From NCBI RefSeq assembly GCF_009498455.1, contig NZ_CP045644.1:4095001-4159000 (forward strand): a stretch of 64,000 nt of DNA, written 5' to 3'. The position numbers were made by a program, and so were the translations under genes. The DNA comes from Variovorax paradoxus (GTDB lineage Bacteria > Pseudomonadota > Gammaproteobacteria > Burkholderiales > Burkholderiaceae_C). The notes beneath the pieces were generated by a model. It searched no databases. It was not told where the DNA came from and saw only the letters and a program-made list of their open reading frames with translations. This document shows positions 34,243-45,410 of the stretch, one piece after another (positions within the stretch are counted from its first letter, which is position 1; each line of letters starts with the position of its first letter).

Positions 34243-35025
34243 GTGACCACTAATATCCCGCTTCAGCTCGAGCGCGACGGCGCGGTGGCCACGCTGCGCT
34301 TCAACCGTCCAGCCGCGCTCAACGCCATCGACGTGCCGATGGCCAACGCCTTCCTCGCCGCCGCGCGCGAGCTGGCGGCCGACAGAAGCGTTCGCGCCGT
34401 GCTGCTGAGCGGCGCGGGCAAGGGCTTCATGGCCGGCGGCGACCTCGGCGTGCTGAGTGCCGACCCGAAGCAGGGCGCGGCCGACCTCATCGGCCCGCTG
34501 CACGAGGCGCTGACCGTGCTCGACGCCATGGACGCGCCGCTCGTCGCGCAGGTGCACGGCGTGGCGGCCGGCGCGGGCCTGAGCCTGATGCTGCAGGCCG
34601 ACTTCGTGCTCGCGGCCGAAGGCACGCGCTTCAACCTGGCCTACGTGAACATCGGCACCAGCTGCGACGTCGGCGCCTCGTGGGCGCTGCCGCGCCTCGT
34701 CGGCATGCGCCGCGCGATGGAGATCGCGATGTTCGGCGACACCTACGACACCGCCGCGGCCGAACGCATGGGCCTCATCAACCGCGCGGTGCCCGCGGCC
34801 GAACTCGAAGCCGAGGCCATGGCCCTCGCGCAGCGGCTGGCGAAGGGCCCGACCGTGGCACTGGGCAACCTGCGCCGGCTGATGCGCCGCTCGCTCGATC
34901 GCGACCTCGCCAGCCAGCTCGACGCCGAGTCGGTCGCGTTCCAGACCTGCGCGGCCACCGACGATTTCCGCATCGGCCTCGATGCCTTCTTCGGCAAGAA
35001 GCCCGCGGCCTTTACCGGCTGCTGA
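34243..35025 (+). CDS. Enoyl-CoA hydratase/isomerase family protein
   Basis: A 260-residue crotonase. GAGKGFMAGGDLGVL (about 57-71) and VHGVAAGAGLSLMLQADFVLA (about 105-125) are the CoA/oxyanion motifs, then NIGTSCDVGASWALPRLVG. Start is GTG at 34243 with AAAGG upstream; the ATG two bases earlier is followed directly by a stop. Base composition is markedly more GC-rich than the preceding cluster, so it may have another history. It is the third crotonase and the last gene before the DUF2274 remnant. Confidence 0.9.
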   Translation: MTTNIPLQLERDGAVATLRFNRPAALNAIDVPMANAFLAAARELAADRSVRAVLLSGAGKGFMAGGDLGVLSADPKQGAADLIGPLHEALTVLDAMDAPLVAQVHGVAAGAGLSLMLQADFVLAAEGTRFNLAYVNIGTSCDVGASWALPRLVGMRRAMEIAMFGDTYDTAAAERMGLINRAVPAAELEAEAMALAQRLAKGPTVALGNLRRLMRRSLDRDLASQLDAESVAFQTCAATDDFRIGLDAFFGKKPAAFTGC

Positions 35026-35140
35026 TCCCTTAAGTTTGACGGCATGCTAGTGCCGAGCCTTTCTGGTGCCTCCAGTCAGGAGGTTTGCTCCGTACTTGAA
35101 CTACCACCGGCATTCGACTATTGGAGATCGGACTCGTGGA

Positions 35141-35397
35141 TACTTGGGCGCGCTGCCACGAGCTGAGAGCGTGAAACTGACGATCACAGTGCCAGTCGAA
35201 CTGAAGCGCAACTCGAGGCCTACGTTGAGGTGTACAGCCGCTTGCATGGGCCAGTCGATGCGGTGGCGCTGGTTCCGCACATGCTCTCCGCGTTCATTGC
35301 GCGGGATCGGGGTTCAAGGCCTGCCCGCAGCAGCGAATCTCGACACCGTGCCTCGAGAGAGCGTCAGTTTCCTATCGTCGAGACCGTGGCACCTTGA
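35141..35397 (+). pseudogene. DUF2274 gene remnant (Tn4371-type ICE marker) with one-base frameshift
   Basis: Reading LGALPRAESVKLTITVPVELK in one frame and LEAYVEVYSRLHGPVDAV plus VALVPHMLSAFIARDRG in the next matches, almost end to end, the intact DUF2274 protein encoded at 61578-61802. A single missing base near 35207 explains the shift. In Tn4371-family ICEs this small gene follows trbI, so the copy here is a scar of a second, earlier conjugation module or of a recombination event. The first codons are lost. Confidence 0.8.
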
Positions 35398-35792
35398 ACT
35401 GAATGCGAAGGATCACAGGTGTGGGAAGCGACCGTAGCTCTGTTCTGACGTGTAGAGGTTTTCTGAGATAGCGGCAGGCGAACGGTATTTGGCATTGAAG
35501 CGATTTCTGAGCAGAGTTCCCGTTCTTCTGACTTTTGTCAGCGCCGAACCGCCGTCGAGAGACAGGGTGCGCAACTCGAAGCCAAAACTGCGGGCAGTCG
35601 GTGCAGGCGTTCTATGAAATAAAGCTGCCGTCCTGGTCGCGCAACTCCGATTGCAATTGCAGCCAGTCGGTCAGTTAAGCCTCGACCGGATGCTCGCGCG
35701 CGGTGGACATTGCCACGGCCGCGTGCGGTCCGCAATCACGTGAGAACGGAATGCCACAGGCCCGTATGCCCTTGGAAGTGGCCGGCTTCATC
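35398..35792. other. 395-bp stretch without an intact gene
   Basis: Lies between the DUF2274 remnant and the 3' end of tctA. A leftward frame from an ATG at 35710 reads protein-like (LTDWLQLQSELRDQDG) but has in-frame stops near 35677 and 35614, so it is probably a decayed gene that I cannot name. No repeats or terminators were recognised. Confidence 0.35.
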
Positions 35793-37292
35793 TCAGGCGT
35801 CATCACCCTTGAACCGCTTCAGCCCCTTGAAAATCAGCGGAGCAACCAGCGCAAGCAGTGCCAGCGCCAGCAGCGTGGCCGAGCCCGCATGCTTGAAGAA
35901 CACCAGCCCGTCGCCCAGGCTGATCTGCAGTGCGCGCCGGAATTGGCTCTCCGCCATCGGCCCGAGGATGAGCCCGACGATCATCGGCGCCACTGGGTAG
36001 TCCCAGCAGCGCATGAGATAGCCGCAGATGCCGAATGTCACGAGCATCACCAACTCGACGGTGGATGGATTCGCAGCCAGCGTGCCCATCACAGCAAACA
36101 CGAGAATGCCCGCATAGAGCCATGGCTGCGGCACCTTCAGCAGGCGCACCCACAGGCCGACGAGCGGCAGGTTCAGCACCAGCAGCATCAGGTTGCCGAT
36201 GAAGAAGCTCGCGATCAGCCCCCAGACGAGATCGGCGTTGGTCACGAAGAGCAGCGGGCCCGGCACCAGCCCGTATTGCTGAAAGCCCGCAAGCATCATC
36301 GCGGCAGTGGCCGAGGTTGGAAGGCCCAGTGCCAGCAGTGGGACCAGCGTGCCCGTGGCGGCCGCGTTGTTGGCAGCCTCGGGTCCCGCCACGCCTTCGA
36401 TTGCACCCTTGCCGAACTCCTCGGGCTTTACCGCCAACTTGCGCTCGAGCGTGTACGACAGCAGCGTCGGCACTTCGGCGCCGCCCGCGGGCAACGCACC
36501 GATCGGGAAACCCAAGCCAATGCCGCGCAGCCACGGCTTCCATGAGCGCTGCCAGTCTTCCTTCGTCATCCAGAGCGAACCGCGCACGGCCTCGATCTTT
36601 TCCTGCACGCCGGTGAAGCGCGAGGCGATGTAAAGCGTCTCGCCCATCGCGAACAGGCCGACGGCCAGTGTCGTGATGGACACGCCGTCCAGAAGGGCAG
36701 GGACGCCGAACGCCAGGCGCGACTGACCCGTGAGCTTGTCGATGCCGACGAGGCCGAGCACCAAGCCCAGCGCAAGGCTCGTGATCCCGCGCAACACCGA
36801 GTCACCGAAGGTGGCCGACACTGTGACAAAGGCCAGCACCATGAGCGCGAAGTAGTCCCACGGACCGAACTGCACCGCGAAGTCGACGAGCCACGGCGCG
36901 AGCACCGAGATGCCGATCGTCGCAATCAGCCCCGCGACGAAAGAGCCGATGGCCGCCGTGGACAACGCCGGACCGCCGCGCCCGGCCTTCGCCATTCGGT
37001 GCCCCTCGATGGCAGTGGCAATCGAGGCCGCCTCGCCGGGCGTGTTGAGCAGGATCGCAGTCGTCGAGCTGCCGTACATGCCGCCGAAATAGATGCCGGC
37101 AAACATGATGATGGAGCCCGTGGGATCCAGCTTGAAGGTGATGGGCAGCAGCAAGGCGACCGTCAGCGACGGGCTGATGCCGGGCAGGATGCCGACAAGC
37201 GTGCCCAGCAGCACCCCGATGCCGGCGAAGAGCAGGTTGCCGGGCTGGATGGCCACCAGCAGGCCTTGGCCCAATAGCGTGAAAACTTCCAT
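35793..37292 (-). CDS. tctA: Tripartite tricarboxylate transporter large membrane subunit TctA
   Basis: A 499-residue integral membrane protein with about twelve hydrophobic segments. The conserved N-terminal region has [36 protein letters not shown], and TPGEAAS; the middle repeat has [19 protein letters not shown] and [20 protein letters not shown]. With TctB and the receptor TctC it imports tri- or dicarboxylates using the ion gradient. It is the last gene of the leftward lactonase-Bug-tctC-tctB-tctA operon, nine bases after tctB. Confidence 0.95.
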   Translation of the reverse strand: MEVFTLLGQGLLVAIQPGNLLFAGIGVLLGTLVGILPGISPSLTVALLLPITFKLDPTGSIIMFAGIYFGGMYGSSTTAILLNTPGEAASIATAIEGHRMAKAGRGGPALSTAAIGSFVAGLIATIGISVLAPWLVDFAVQFGPWDYFALMVLAFVTVSATFGDSVLRGITSLALGLVLGLVGIDKLTGQSRLAFGVPALLDGVSITTLAVGLFAMGETLYIASRFTGVQEKIEAVRGSLWMTKEDWQRSWKPWLRGIGLGFPIGALPAGGAEVPTLLSYTLERKLAVKPEEFGKGAIEGVAGPEAANNAAATGTLVPLLALGLPTSATAAMMLAGFQQYGLVPGPLLFVTNADLVWGLIASFFIGNLMLLVLNLPLVGLWVRLLKVPQPWLYAGILVFAVMGTLAANPSTVELVMLVTFGICGYLMRCWDYPVAPMIVGLILGPMAESQFRRALQISLGDGLVFFKHAGSATLLALALLALVAPLIFKGLKRFKGDDA

Positions 37293-37301
37293 GTGGCCCC
37301 T

Positions 37302-37811
37302 TCAGCCGAGAAACAGGCGCTCGAGCGGCCCAGCCGGCAACGACAGGGACAAGGCCCTGGTGAAGAAGGCAAACACGATGGCTGCGAGCAGAAAACCGAT
37401 GGCGGGCGACTTGATGCGAATGGCTTGGCCGAAAGCTCGCGCGGTCGAAACAAAGAGCCAGGTCGAGCCGATGACGAATCCGCCGCCGAACTGCAGGATC
37501 AGGATCATCCCGATAAGCCCGCCGAGCACCCAGCCCAGCGCCGCGCGGTTGGTGAGCACGGCGCCGAGTTCCGACGTCTTCTTGCCGTGCAGCGCAGCGC
37601 GCATGCGCAAAGCCTTGGTGACGTGCGCAAGCCCGAGCACGACCAGCAGCAGCGCAACGATGCGCATCGCGGCCGTCGGCCCGACGCCGACCGCCTGCGC
37701 AGGCGCGATCAGCGTCACGTCGTAGCCGATGACCGCGGCCAGCCCGAACAGCACGGCGCCGACCGTGGCCGTCGCGTGCCAGCCCGGACCGTTGGTTTCC
37801 GAATCGCTCAT
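37302..37811 (-). CDS. tctB: Tripartite tricarboxylate transporter small membrane subunit TctB
   Basis: A 169-residue membrane protein with four hydrophobic segments (about residues 13-35, 47-63, 90-118 and 135-155), the architecture of TctB. The ATG overlaps the end of tctC by four bases (ATGA), implying translational coupling. TctB is poorly conserved in sequence, so the call depends on topology and position between tctC and tctA. Confidence 0.9.
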   Translation of the reverse strand: MSDSETNGPGWHATATVGAVLFGLAAVIGYDVTLIAPAQAVGVGPTAAMRIVALLLVVLGLAHVTKALRMRAALHGKKTSELGAVLTNRAALGWVLGGLIGMILILQFGGGFVIGSTWLFVSTARAFGQAIRIKSPAIGFLLAAIVFAFFTRALSLSLPAGPLERLFLG

Positions 37812-38788
37812 TTCACGAGGCCGATGGAGCTCAGCACTTCCTTCACGCGTTGCTGATCGGACTTGAGGAACGCGGCGAAGGCGTCGGCGTCCAGATAGGC
37901 GTCGTCCCAGCCGCGGGCCTTCGAAATCTTGGCCCATTCGGGCGACTTGAGCGCCTTGTTGACGGCTGCCACCAATGCGGCCTTCTGCGGTTCGCTGATC
38001 GCAGGACCTGCAACGACGCCGCGCCAGTTCACGAGTTCGACATCGATGCCTTGCTCCTTGAGCGTGGGCACGTCGACGCCTTCGATCCGCTTGGCCGTCG
38101 ACACGCCGAGCGCGCGCAGCTTGCCGGCCTTGATCTGGCTCTCGAACTCGTTGTAGCCGGACACGCCCGCGGTCACGCGGCCGCCCAGCATTTCGGCCAG
38201 TGCTTCGCCGCCGCCTGAGAAGGGCACATAGTTCAGTTTTGCCGCGTCGCCGGCCTGCTTGGCGATGAGGCCGGCCAGAATGTGGTCCGCACCGCCGGCC
38301 GAGCCGCCGGCCCAGACGACCTTGGACGTGTCCGCCTTCACGGCCGCGGCAAGATCCTTCAGCGTTTTGTGCGGCGAGTTCGCAGGTACGACCACCACCA
38401 GCGGGTCGCCGGTCATGCGGGCGATCGGCGTGACGGCATCCAGGCCGACCGGCGCCTTGTTGGTGAGCACGGCGCCCACCATCGTGATGCCCATCACCAT
38501 CAACTGGTTGCCATCGCCCTTTGCGTTGTTCACGAACTGAGCCAGGCCGACCGTGCCGCCCGCGCCCGGCACGTTGACGACCTGCACGTTCTTTGCCGCG
38601 CCCGTGGCGGTGAGCACCTGCTGCAGCGAGCGCGAGGCGCTGTCCCAGCCGCCGCCCGGGCCTGCGGGCGCAATGATCTTGAGGTCGAGGGACGCCTGCG
38701 CCACGGCGGGCGCTGCCGCAAGGCCGAACAGCATGGCCACGGAGGCGGCGAGTAGGGCGCGGCGATTCGATGTGGACGAGAGTTTCAT
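37808..38788 (-). CDS. tctC: Tripartite tricarboxylate transporter receptor TctC
   Basis: A 326-residue periplasmic receptor with a Sec-like leader (cleavage near Ala30, AVAQASLDLKI). Bug signatures include IIAPAGPGGGWDSASRSLQ, VVNVPGAGGTVGLAQFVN, HKTLKDLAAAV and GVDVPTLKEQGIDVELV. The GGGWD loop and position ahead of tctB mark it as the dedicated receptor for this transporter. The ligand of such GGGWD-type receptors is usually a tricarboxylate, citrate being the reference. Confidence 0.93.
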   Translation of the reverse strand: MKLSSTSNRRALLAASVAMLFGLAAAPAVAQASLDLKIIAPAGPGGGWDSASRSLQQVLTATGAAKNVQVVNVPGAGGTVGLAQFVNNAKGDGNQLMVMGITMVGAVLTNKAPVGLDAVTPIARMTGDPLVVVVPANSPHKTLKDLAAAVKADTSKVVWAGGSAGGADHILAGLIAKQAGDAAKLNYVPFSGGGEALAEMLGGRVTAGVSGYNEFESQIKAGKLRALGVSTAKRIEGVDVPTLKEQGIDVELVNWRGVVAGPAISEPQKAALVAAVNKALKSPEWAKISKARGWDDAYLDADAFAAFLKSDQQRVKEVLSSIGLVK

Positions 38789-38816
38789 GAAGGTCTCCTG
38801 TAGATTTGGTAAAGGG

Positions 38817-39800
38817 CTATTCCGCGACGATCCTTGCGCTGTCGACGATGCGCGCGTACTTGACCGATTCGGTCTTGATGAAGTCGCGGAACTGGGCTTG
38901 CGAGAGCGGCATGGGCTCGCCGCCTTGCTCGCGCAATCGCTTGATCAACTCGGGGTCGCGCAGGGCGGCGGTCACTGCCTCGTTGAGCTTTGCCTGCACG
39001 GCGGGCGGCGTTTTCGCAGGCGCGAAAAGACCGAACCAGTTGTCCAGGTCGTATGAGGCCGTGAGCGTGAACTCGGCGATTGCCGGAATGTCCGGCGCAA
39101 AGCCCGCGCGCCTGGCCGACGTCACCGCCAGTGCTTTGACCCGGCCGCCCTTGATGAAGGGGGTCGCCCCGGCCAGGCTCACGAAGGTGATGTCGACATT
39201 GCCCGACGCCACGTCGACCAGCTGGTTCGACGCGCCCTTGTACGGCACGTGCTGCATCTGGATGCCGGCCAGCGATTGGAGCAGTTCGCCGTTCAGATGC
39301 TGCGGGTTGCCGACGCCGCTCGTGGCATAGGTCACCTTGCCCGGGTTCTTCTTTGCGTACGCCACGAGCTCGGGCAGATCCTTTGCCGGGAACGATGGAT
39401 TCGCGACCAGTACATTCGGCACCCGCGTGACGGCAGTGATCGGCGCCAGGTCTTTCTCAGGCGAATACTGCATCTTTGCCTTGTAGACCAGCGGATTGAT
39501 GGCGGTCTCGCCGGCCGAACCCAGCAGCAGCGTGTAGCCGTCGGGCGCGGCCTTTGCCACGAAGGCTGCGCCGAGCATGCCGCTGGCGCCGGGCCTGTTG
39601 TCCACGACCACCGATTGTTTGAGCGACACGCGCAGCTTCTCTGCCAGCAGGCGCGCCATCGCGTCGACGCCGCCGCCGGCAGAGAAGGGAACCACGATGG
39701 TGACGGGCCGCGTGGGGTAGTCCTGCGCAAGCGCGGACAGCGGGAGGACGGCGAAGGCCGCGGTGGCGCACAGCAGCGCCCGGCGTTGAATCGAATGCAT
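38817..39800 (-). CDS. Bug/TctC-family substrate-binding protein
   Basis: A 327-residue periplasmic receptor. Leader MHSIQRRALLCATAAF... is cleaved probably after the LAQ segment near residue 26 (QDYPTRPVTIVVPF follows). NRPGASGMLGAAFVAKAAPDGYTLLLG, MQHVPYKGASNQLVDVASG and FAPDIPAIAEF are Bug motifs. It precedes tctC by 28 bases, so this operon encodes two receptors for one membrane pair. The second receptor may widen the substrate range or bind a lactone form. Confidence 0.9.
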   Translation of the reverse strand: MHSIQRRALLCATAAFAVLPLSALAQDYPTRPVTIVVPFSAGGGVDAMARLLAEKLRVSLKQSVVVDNRPGASGMLGAAFVAKAAPDGYTLLLGSAGETAINPLVYKAKMQYSPEKDLAPITAVTRVPNVLVANPSFPAKDLPELVAYAKKNPGKVTYATSGVGNPQHLNGELLQSLAGIQMQHVPYKGASNQLVDVASGNVDITFVSLAGATPFIKGGRVKALAVTSARRAGFAPDIPAIAEFTLTASYDLDNWFGLFAPAKTPPAVQAKLNEAVTAALRDPELIKRLREQGGEPMPLSQAQFRDFIKTESVKYARIVDSARIVAE

Positions 39801-39844
39801 CTGGGTTCCTTGGTGTCGAAGAGGTGCTGCGCGCTGGTGGCGGT

Positions 39845-40897
39845 TCATGCGGAGAAGACCATGCAGACCGGGCTGCCTGATCTGGCCGACGCGCCAGTGG
39901 GCGCGAGCGTTCCGGCCACGGGATCGACGGCCAGCGTCACGATGGAGTCGCTGTCCTCGTTGAGCGCGAACATGAAGCGGCCGTCCGGCGTGAGCGTGAA
40001 GAACCGCGGCGTCCTGCCCTGGGTGGGCGCGGCTTCGATGAACGTCAACGCACCGGTGGCGGCATCGATGCGGAACACGGCGATGCTGTCGCAGCCGCGG
40101 TTGGAGGCATACAGGAAGCGTCCCTGCGCGTCGATCTGAAGTTCGGAAGCGCGGCTGTTGCCGGTGAAGCTCTGCGGCAGCGCCGACACGATCTGGAACG
40201 GCGTGAGCGCCCCGGTCTCGGGTGCGACGTGGTAGGCCGTCACCGTCGAGTCGAGTTCGTTGACCACGTAGGTGAACGGCGCATCGGGGTGGAACGACAG
40301 GTGGCGCGGCCCCGCCGTTTCGCGCGTTGCCGCAAACGGCACCAGTGCCGGCGTCAGTCGGCCTTCCTCGAAGCGGAAGCTGAACACCCGGTCCAGCCCC
40401 TTGTCCGGCACGAAGACGAAACGGCCGGTCGGGTCGAAGGGATTGAAGTGCGGCTTTGCCTGCTTCTGCTCCACCCGGTGCGGCCCCACCGGGCCTTCCA
40501 GCGTCAGGAGTTGCGTCAGTTCACCCAAGGCGCCATCGGCGTTCACGGGCAGCACTGCCAGGCTGGCGCCAATGTGGTTGGACACCAGCATGAAGCGGCC
40601 GGTCGGGTCCAGTGCCAGGTGCACCGGGTTCTTGCCCTGCGTGCTTTGGCGGTTGATGAAGCTCAGGAGGCCGGTGCTCCGGTCGACCCTGAAGGCGCTG
40701 ACTTCGCTCTCGTCGCCATGCACGGTGTAGAGGAACTCGCCCGTGGCGTTCAGCGCAAGAAAGGAAGGGTTGACGAGGTCTCCAGCGATGTCGACCAGCT
40801 CCAGCGTTCCATGCGCGGCGTCGACCTTGAAGATGCTGATGCCGTCGCCCCGCGCATTGCGCTCCCGGGTGGTTCGGCTGCCGACGTAGGCGTACAT
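39845..40897 (-). CDS. Lactonase family protein (YbhE/6-phosphogluconolactonase-type beta propeller)
   Basis: A 350-residue seven-bladed beta-propeller without signal peptide. Blade repeats are visible as NPSFLALNATGEFLYTVH, NPVHLALDPTGRFMLVSNH, FNPFDPTGRFVFVPDKGLD, GPRHLSFHPDAPFTYVVNE, and FFTLTPDGRFMFALNEDSD. The family includes 6-phosphogluconolactonase Pgl and carboxy-muconolactone cyclases, which open or form lactones of acids. First gene of the leftward transporter operon and divergent from aconitase; it probably opens the lactone of an imported polycarboxylate. The upstream extension of the frame overlaps aconitase and was not used. Confidence 0.88.
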   Translation of the reverse strand: MYAYVGSRTTRERNARGDGISIFKVDAAHGTLELVDIAGDLVNPSFLALNATGEFLYTVHGDESEVSAFRVDRSTGLLSFINRQSTQGKNPVHLALDPTGRFMLVSNHIGASLAVLPVNADGALGELTQLLTLEGPVGPHRVEQKQAKPHFNPFDPTGRFVFVPDKGLDRVFSFRFEEGRLTPALVPFAATRETAGPRHLSFHPDAPFTYVVNELDSTVTAYHVAPETGALTPFQIVSALPQSFTGNSRASELQIDAQGRFLYASNRGCDSIAVFRIDAATGALTFIEAAPTQGRTPRFFTLTPDGRFMFALNEDSDSIVTLAVDPVAGTLAPTGASARSGSPVCMVFSA

Positions 40898-40943
40898 GGA
40901 GGTTCTCTGGGAGGAAGAAGGAAGGCTGCGGGTTTGCACTGAA

Positions 40944-40969
40944 TTGCATTTTATAAACAATAAATGCAA
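40944..40969. promoter_or_regulatory. Inverted repeat, candidate GntR operator
   Basis: Arms TTGCATTT and AAATGCAA (8 bp, perfect) separated by the 10 bases TATAAACAAT. It sits in the divergent lactonase/aconitase intergenic region and overlaps the first possible aconitase ATG at 40964. The GntR gene downstream of aconitase is the likely binder. Confidence 0.6.
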
Positions 40970-40978
40970 AATTGGCTC

Positions 40979-43618
<2,640 letters not shown>

Positions 43619-43649
43619 GCCCGCCGGATTCGCGGGAAAATCCGGCCCC

Positions 43650-44546
43650 ATGCGGACCGATCAATCCATTCCCTCGCAGATCCTCGATCTGATCCAGGCC
43701 GACGCCATGCCGGCGGGCACCCATCTGCCCGCGCAGCTCCTGGCCGACCGCCTCCGGGTGTCGCGCTCGCCGGTCAACGAAGCCCTTTCGCTTCTTGCCG
43801 AAAAGGGCGTGCTCATGCGACAGCCGAACCGCGGCTACTTCCTGGTGAAGCCGATCGAGAACGAGGCGAGGGCGCTGGCAGGCAAGCTGGGCCTCGAAGA
43901 GTCCGACGTGGTGACGGATGTCTACTTCCGCATCGCCGACGACCGGCTGAGGGGGCTCCTTCCCGACGAGTTTTCTGAAGCGCTCCTCAAGCAACGCTAC
44001 GGCCTGACACCGGTGCAGTTGAACGGCGTGCTCGGGCGCATCGCCAACGAAGGCTGGGCCGAGAAGAAGCCGGGCTACGGTTGGGTGTTCTCGTCGATGC
44101 TGACCACGGCCGACAGCCTGCTGCAGTCGTATCGCCTGCGCCTTGCGCTGGAACCTGCCGCTCTGCTGGAGCCGAACTACCACCTGCCGCCCCAGGTGAT
44201 CGCGCGCTGCCGCGCGGCGGAAAAGCACCTGCTCGAAGGCGGCATCGAAACAGACACCGCCGATCATCTGCACGACCGTGGCGTGCGGTTCCATGAATCG
44301 CTGGTCGAGGGCTCGGGCAACGCGTTCTTCATCGACACCATTCGCCGCGTCAATCGCGTGCGCCGGCTGCTGTCGTACCGCTCGATGCAGGACCGCAGCC
44401 GATACAAGGAGCATTGCCAGCAGCATCTGCACCTGCTCGATCTGCTCGAGCGCGGCCGCAACGACGAGGCGTCGAAGGCCATGCACCAGCACCTTTCCAG
44501 CACGCTGCGCAATCTCGCCAAGATCAGCAGCATCCTCAAGACCTAG
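43650..44546 (+). CDS. GntR-family regulator with two winged-helix domains and FCD-like domain
   Basis: A 298-residue regulator, longer than ordinary FadR-type proteins (about 230-250). The first winged helix spans residues 8-66 (SQILDLIQADAMPAGTHLP, then LADRLRVSRSPVNEALSLLAEKGVL). A second winged-helix-like unit spans about 90-150 (LLPDEFSEALLKQRYGLTPVQLNGVLGRIANEGW, AEKKPGYGWVF). The C-terminal helical part (165-298) has FCD-type spacing of Asp/His residues. It follows aconitase by 31 bases and is a likely regulator of the divergent lactonase and aconitase operons through the inverted repeat at 40944. Tricarboxylate binding by the FCD domain is inferred. Confidence 0.85.
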   Translation: MRTDQSIPSQILDLIQADAMPAGTHLPAQLLADRLRVSRSPVNEALSLLAEKGVLMRQPNRGYFLVKPIENEARALAGKLGLEESDVVTDVYFRIADDRLRGLLPDEFSEALLKQRYGLTPVQLNGVLGRIANEGWAEKKPGYGWVFSSMLTTADSLLQSYRLRLALEPAALLEPNYHLPPQVIARCRAAEKHLLEGGIETDTADHLHDRGVRFHESLVEGSGNAFFIDTIRRVNRVRRLLSYRSMQDRSRYKEHCQQHLHLLDLLERGRNDEASKAMHQHLSSTLRNLAKISSILKT

Positions 44547-44550
44547 CTCC

Positions 44551-45294
44551 ATGACCATCGATTCCGCCATCGTCCGGGCGTTCGCTCCCACCGGTGCATT
44601 GCGCGCTTCCATCAACCTGGGGAACCCGATCCTCGCCCATGCGGACAAGGCAACTGGCGCGCCCGCCGGCGTCTCGGTGGACCTGGCACGCGCCTTCGCC
44701 GAGCGCCTTGGCGTCGCGCTGGAACTGGTGGTCTTCGATGCTGCGGGAAAGTCGGTCGACGCGGTGGCCAACGAGCAGGCCGACATCGGCTTCTTTGCGA
44801 TCGATCCTGTGCGCGGCGCGCAGATCGCGTTCACCGAAGCGTATGTGCTGATCGAGGGCAGCTATCTCGTTCGAGAGGATTCGCCCTTGCAGCACAACGA
44901 CGAGGTCGACCGCTCAGGGACCATGGTGGCGGTTGGCAAGGGAAGCGCCTACGACCTCTACCTGACGCGCGAACTCAAGCATGCGCAAATCGTGCGGGCG
45001 CCGACTTCGCCCACCGTCGTGCAGACCTTCCTTGAACAGAACCTGGACGTGGCTGCTGGCGTGAAGCAGCAACTTGAAGCAGACAGCCGCACCCACGCAG
45101 GGCTTCGTCTGTTGTCAGGCCGCTTCATGGTGATCCGCCAAGCCGTGGGAACACCCAAGTCGCGGGGCATGAATGCTGCGAAGACACTGTGCAATTTCGT
45201 CGACGAGATGAAGACCACCGGCTTTGTCGCTCGTGCATTGGAGAAGCATGGCGTCCAAGGAGCATCGGTTGCGCTGGACAGGGCTTCCGACTAG
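44551..45294 (+). CDS. Amino-acid-type ABC substrate-binding-fold protein without signal peptide
   Basis: A 247-residue homologue of family-3 solute-binding proteins. APTGALRASINLGNPILAH, GVSVDLARAFAERLGVALELVVFDA, ADIGFFAIDPVRGAQIAFTEAY, and the FVDEMKTTGFVARALEKHG C-terminus follow the family plan. The fold starts within 12 residues of the Met and no leader can be found upstream, so it should stay in the cytoplasm, like cyclohexadienyl-dehydratase-type relatives that became enzymes. It begins four bases after the GntR stop. No ABC permease is near. A role as a dehydratase, cyclising enzyme or cytoplasmic ligand binder for the tricarboxylate pathway is possible. Confidence 0.82.
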   Translation: MTIDSAIVRAFAPTGALRASINLGNPILAHADKATGAPAGVSVDLARAFAERLGVALELVVFDAAGKSVDAVANEQADIGFFAIDPVRGAQIAFTEAYVLIEGSYLVREDSPLQHNDEVDRSGTMVAVGKGSAYDLYLTRELKHAQIVRAPTSPTVVQTFLEQNLDVAAGVKQQLEADSRTHAGLRLLSGRFMVIRQAVGTPKSRGMNAAKTLCNFVDEMKTTGFVARALEKHGVQGASVALDRASD

Positions 45295-45326
45295 AAAGCT
45301 CGCACGCTCTTCAGGAGGCATCCATC

Positions 45327-45410
45327 ATGCATCCCAGATCCATTGCGGTGAATTCAGTACGTGGGCCGTCCCTTGGGCACTACTTACAGTCGTTTGGAAA
45401 ACGAAGATGA
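45327..45410 (+). CDS. 27-codon leader ORF coupled to the Crp/Fnr gene
   Basis: ATG at 45327 follows a perfect AGGAGG (45313-45318) and reads MHPRSIAVNSVRGPSLGHY and then LQSFGKRR before TGA at 45408-45410. That TGA overlaps the ATG of the regulator gene (ATGA at 45407), whose own ribosome site is poor. It therefore looks like a coupling or leader peptide. No similarity to a known peptide is recognised. It could also be the remnant of a longer lost gene. Confidence 0.5.
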   Translation: MHPRSIAVNSVRGPSLGHYLQSFGKRR

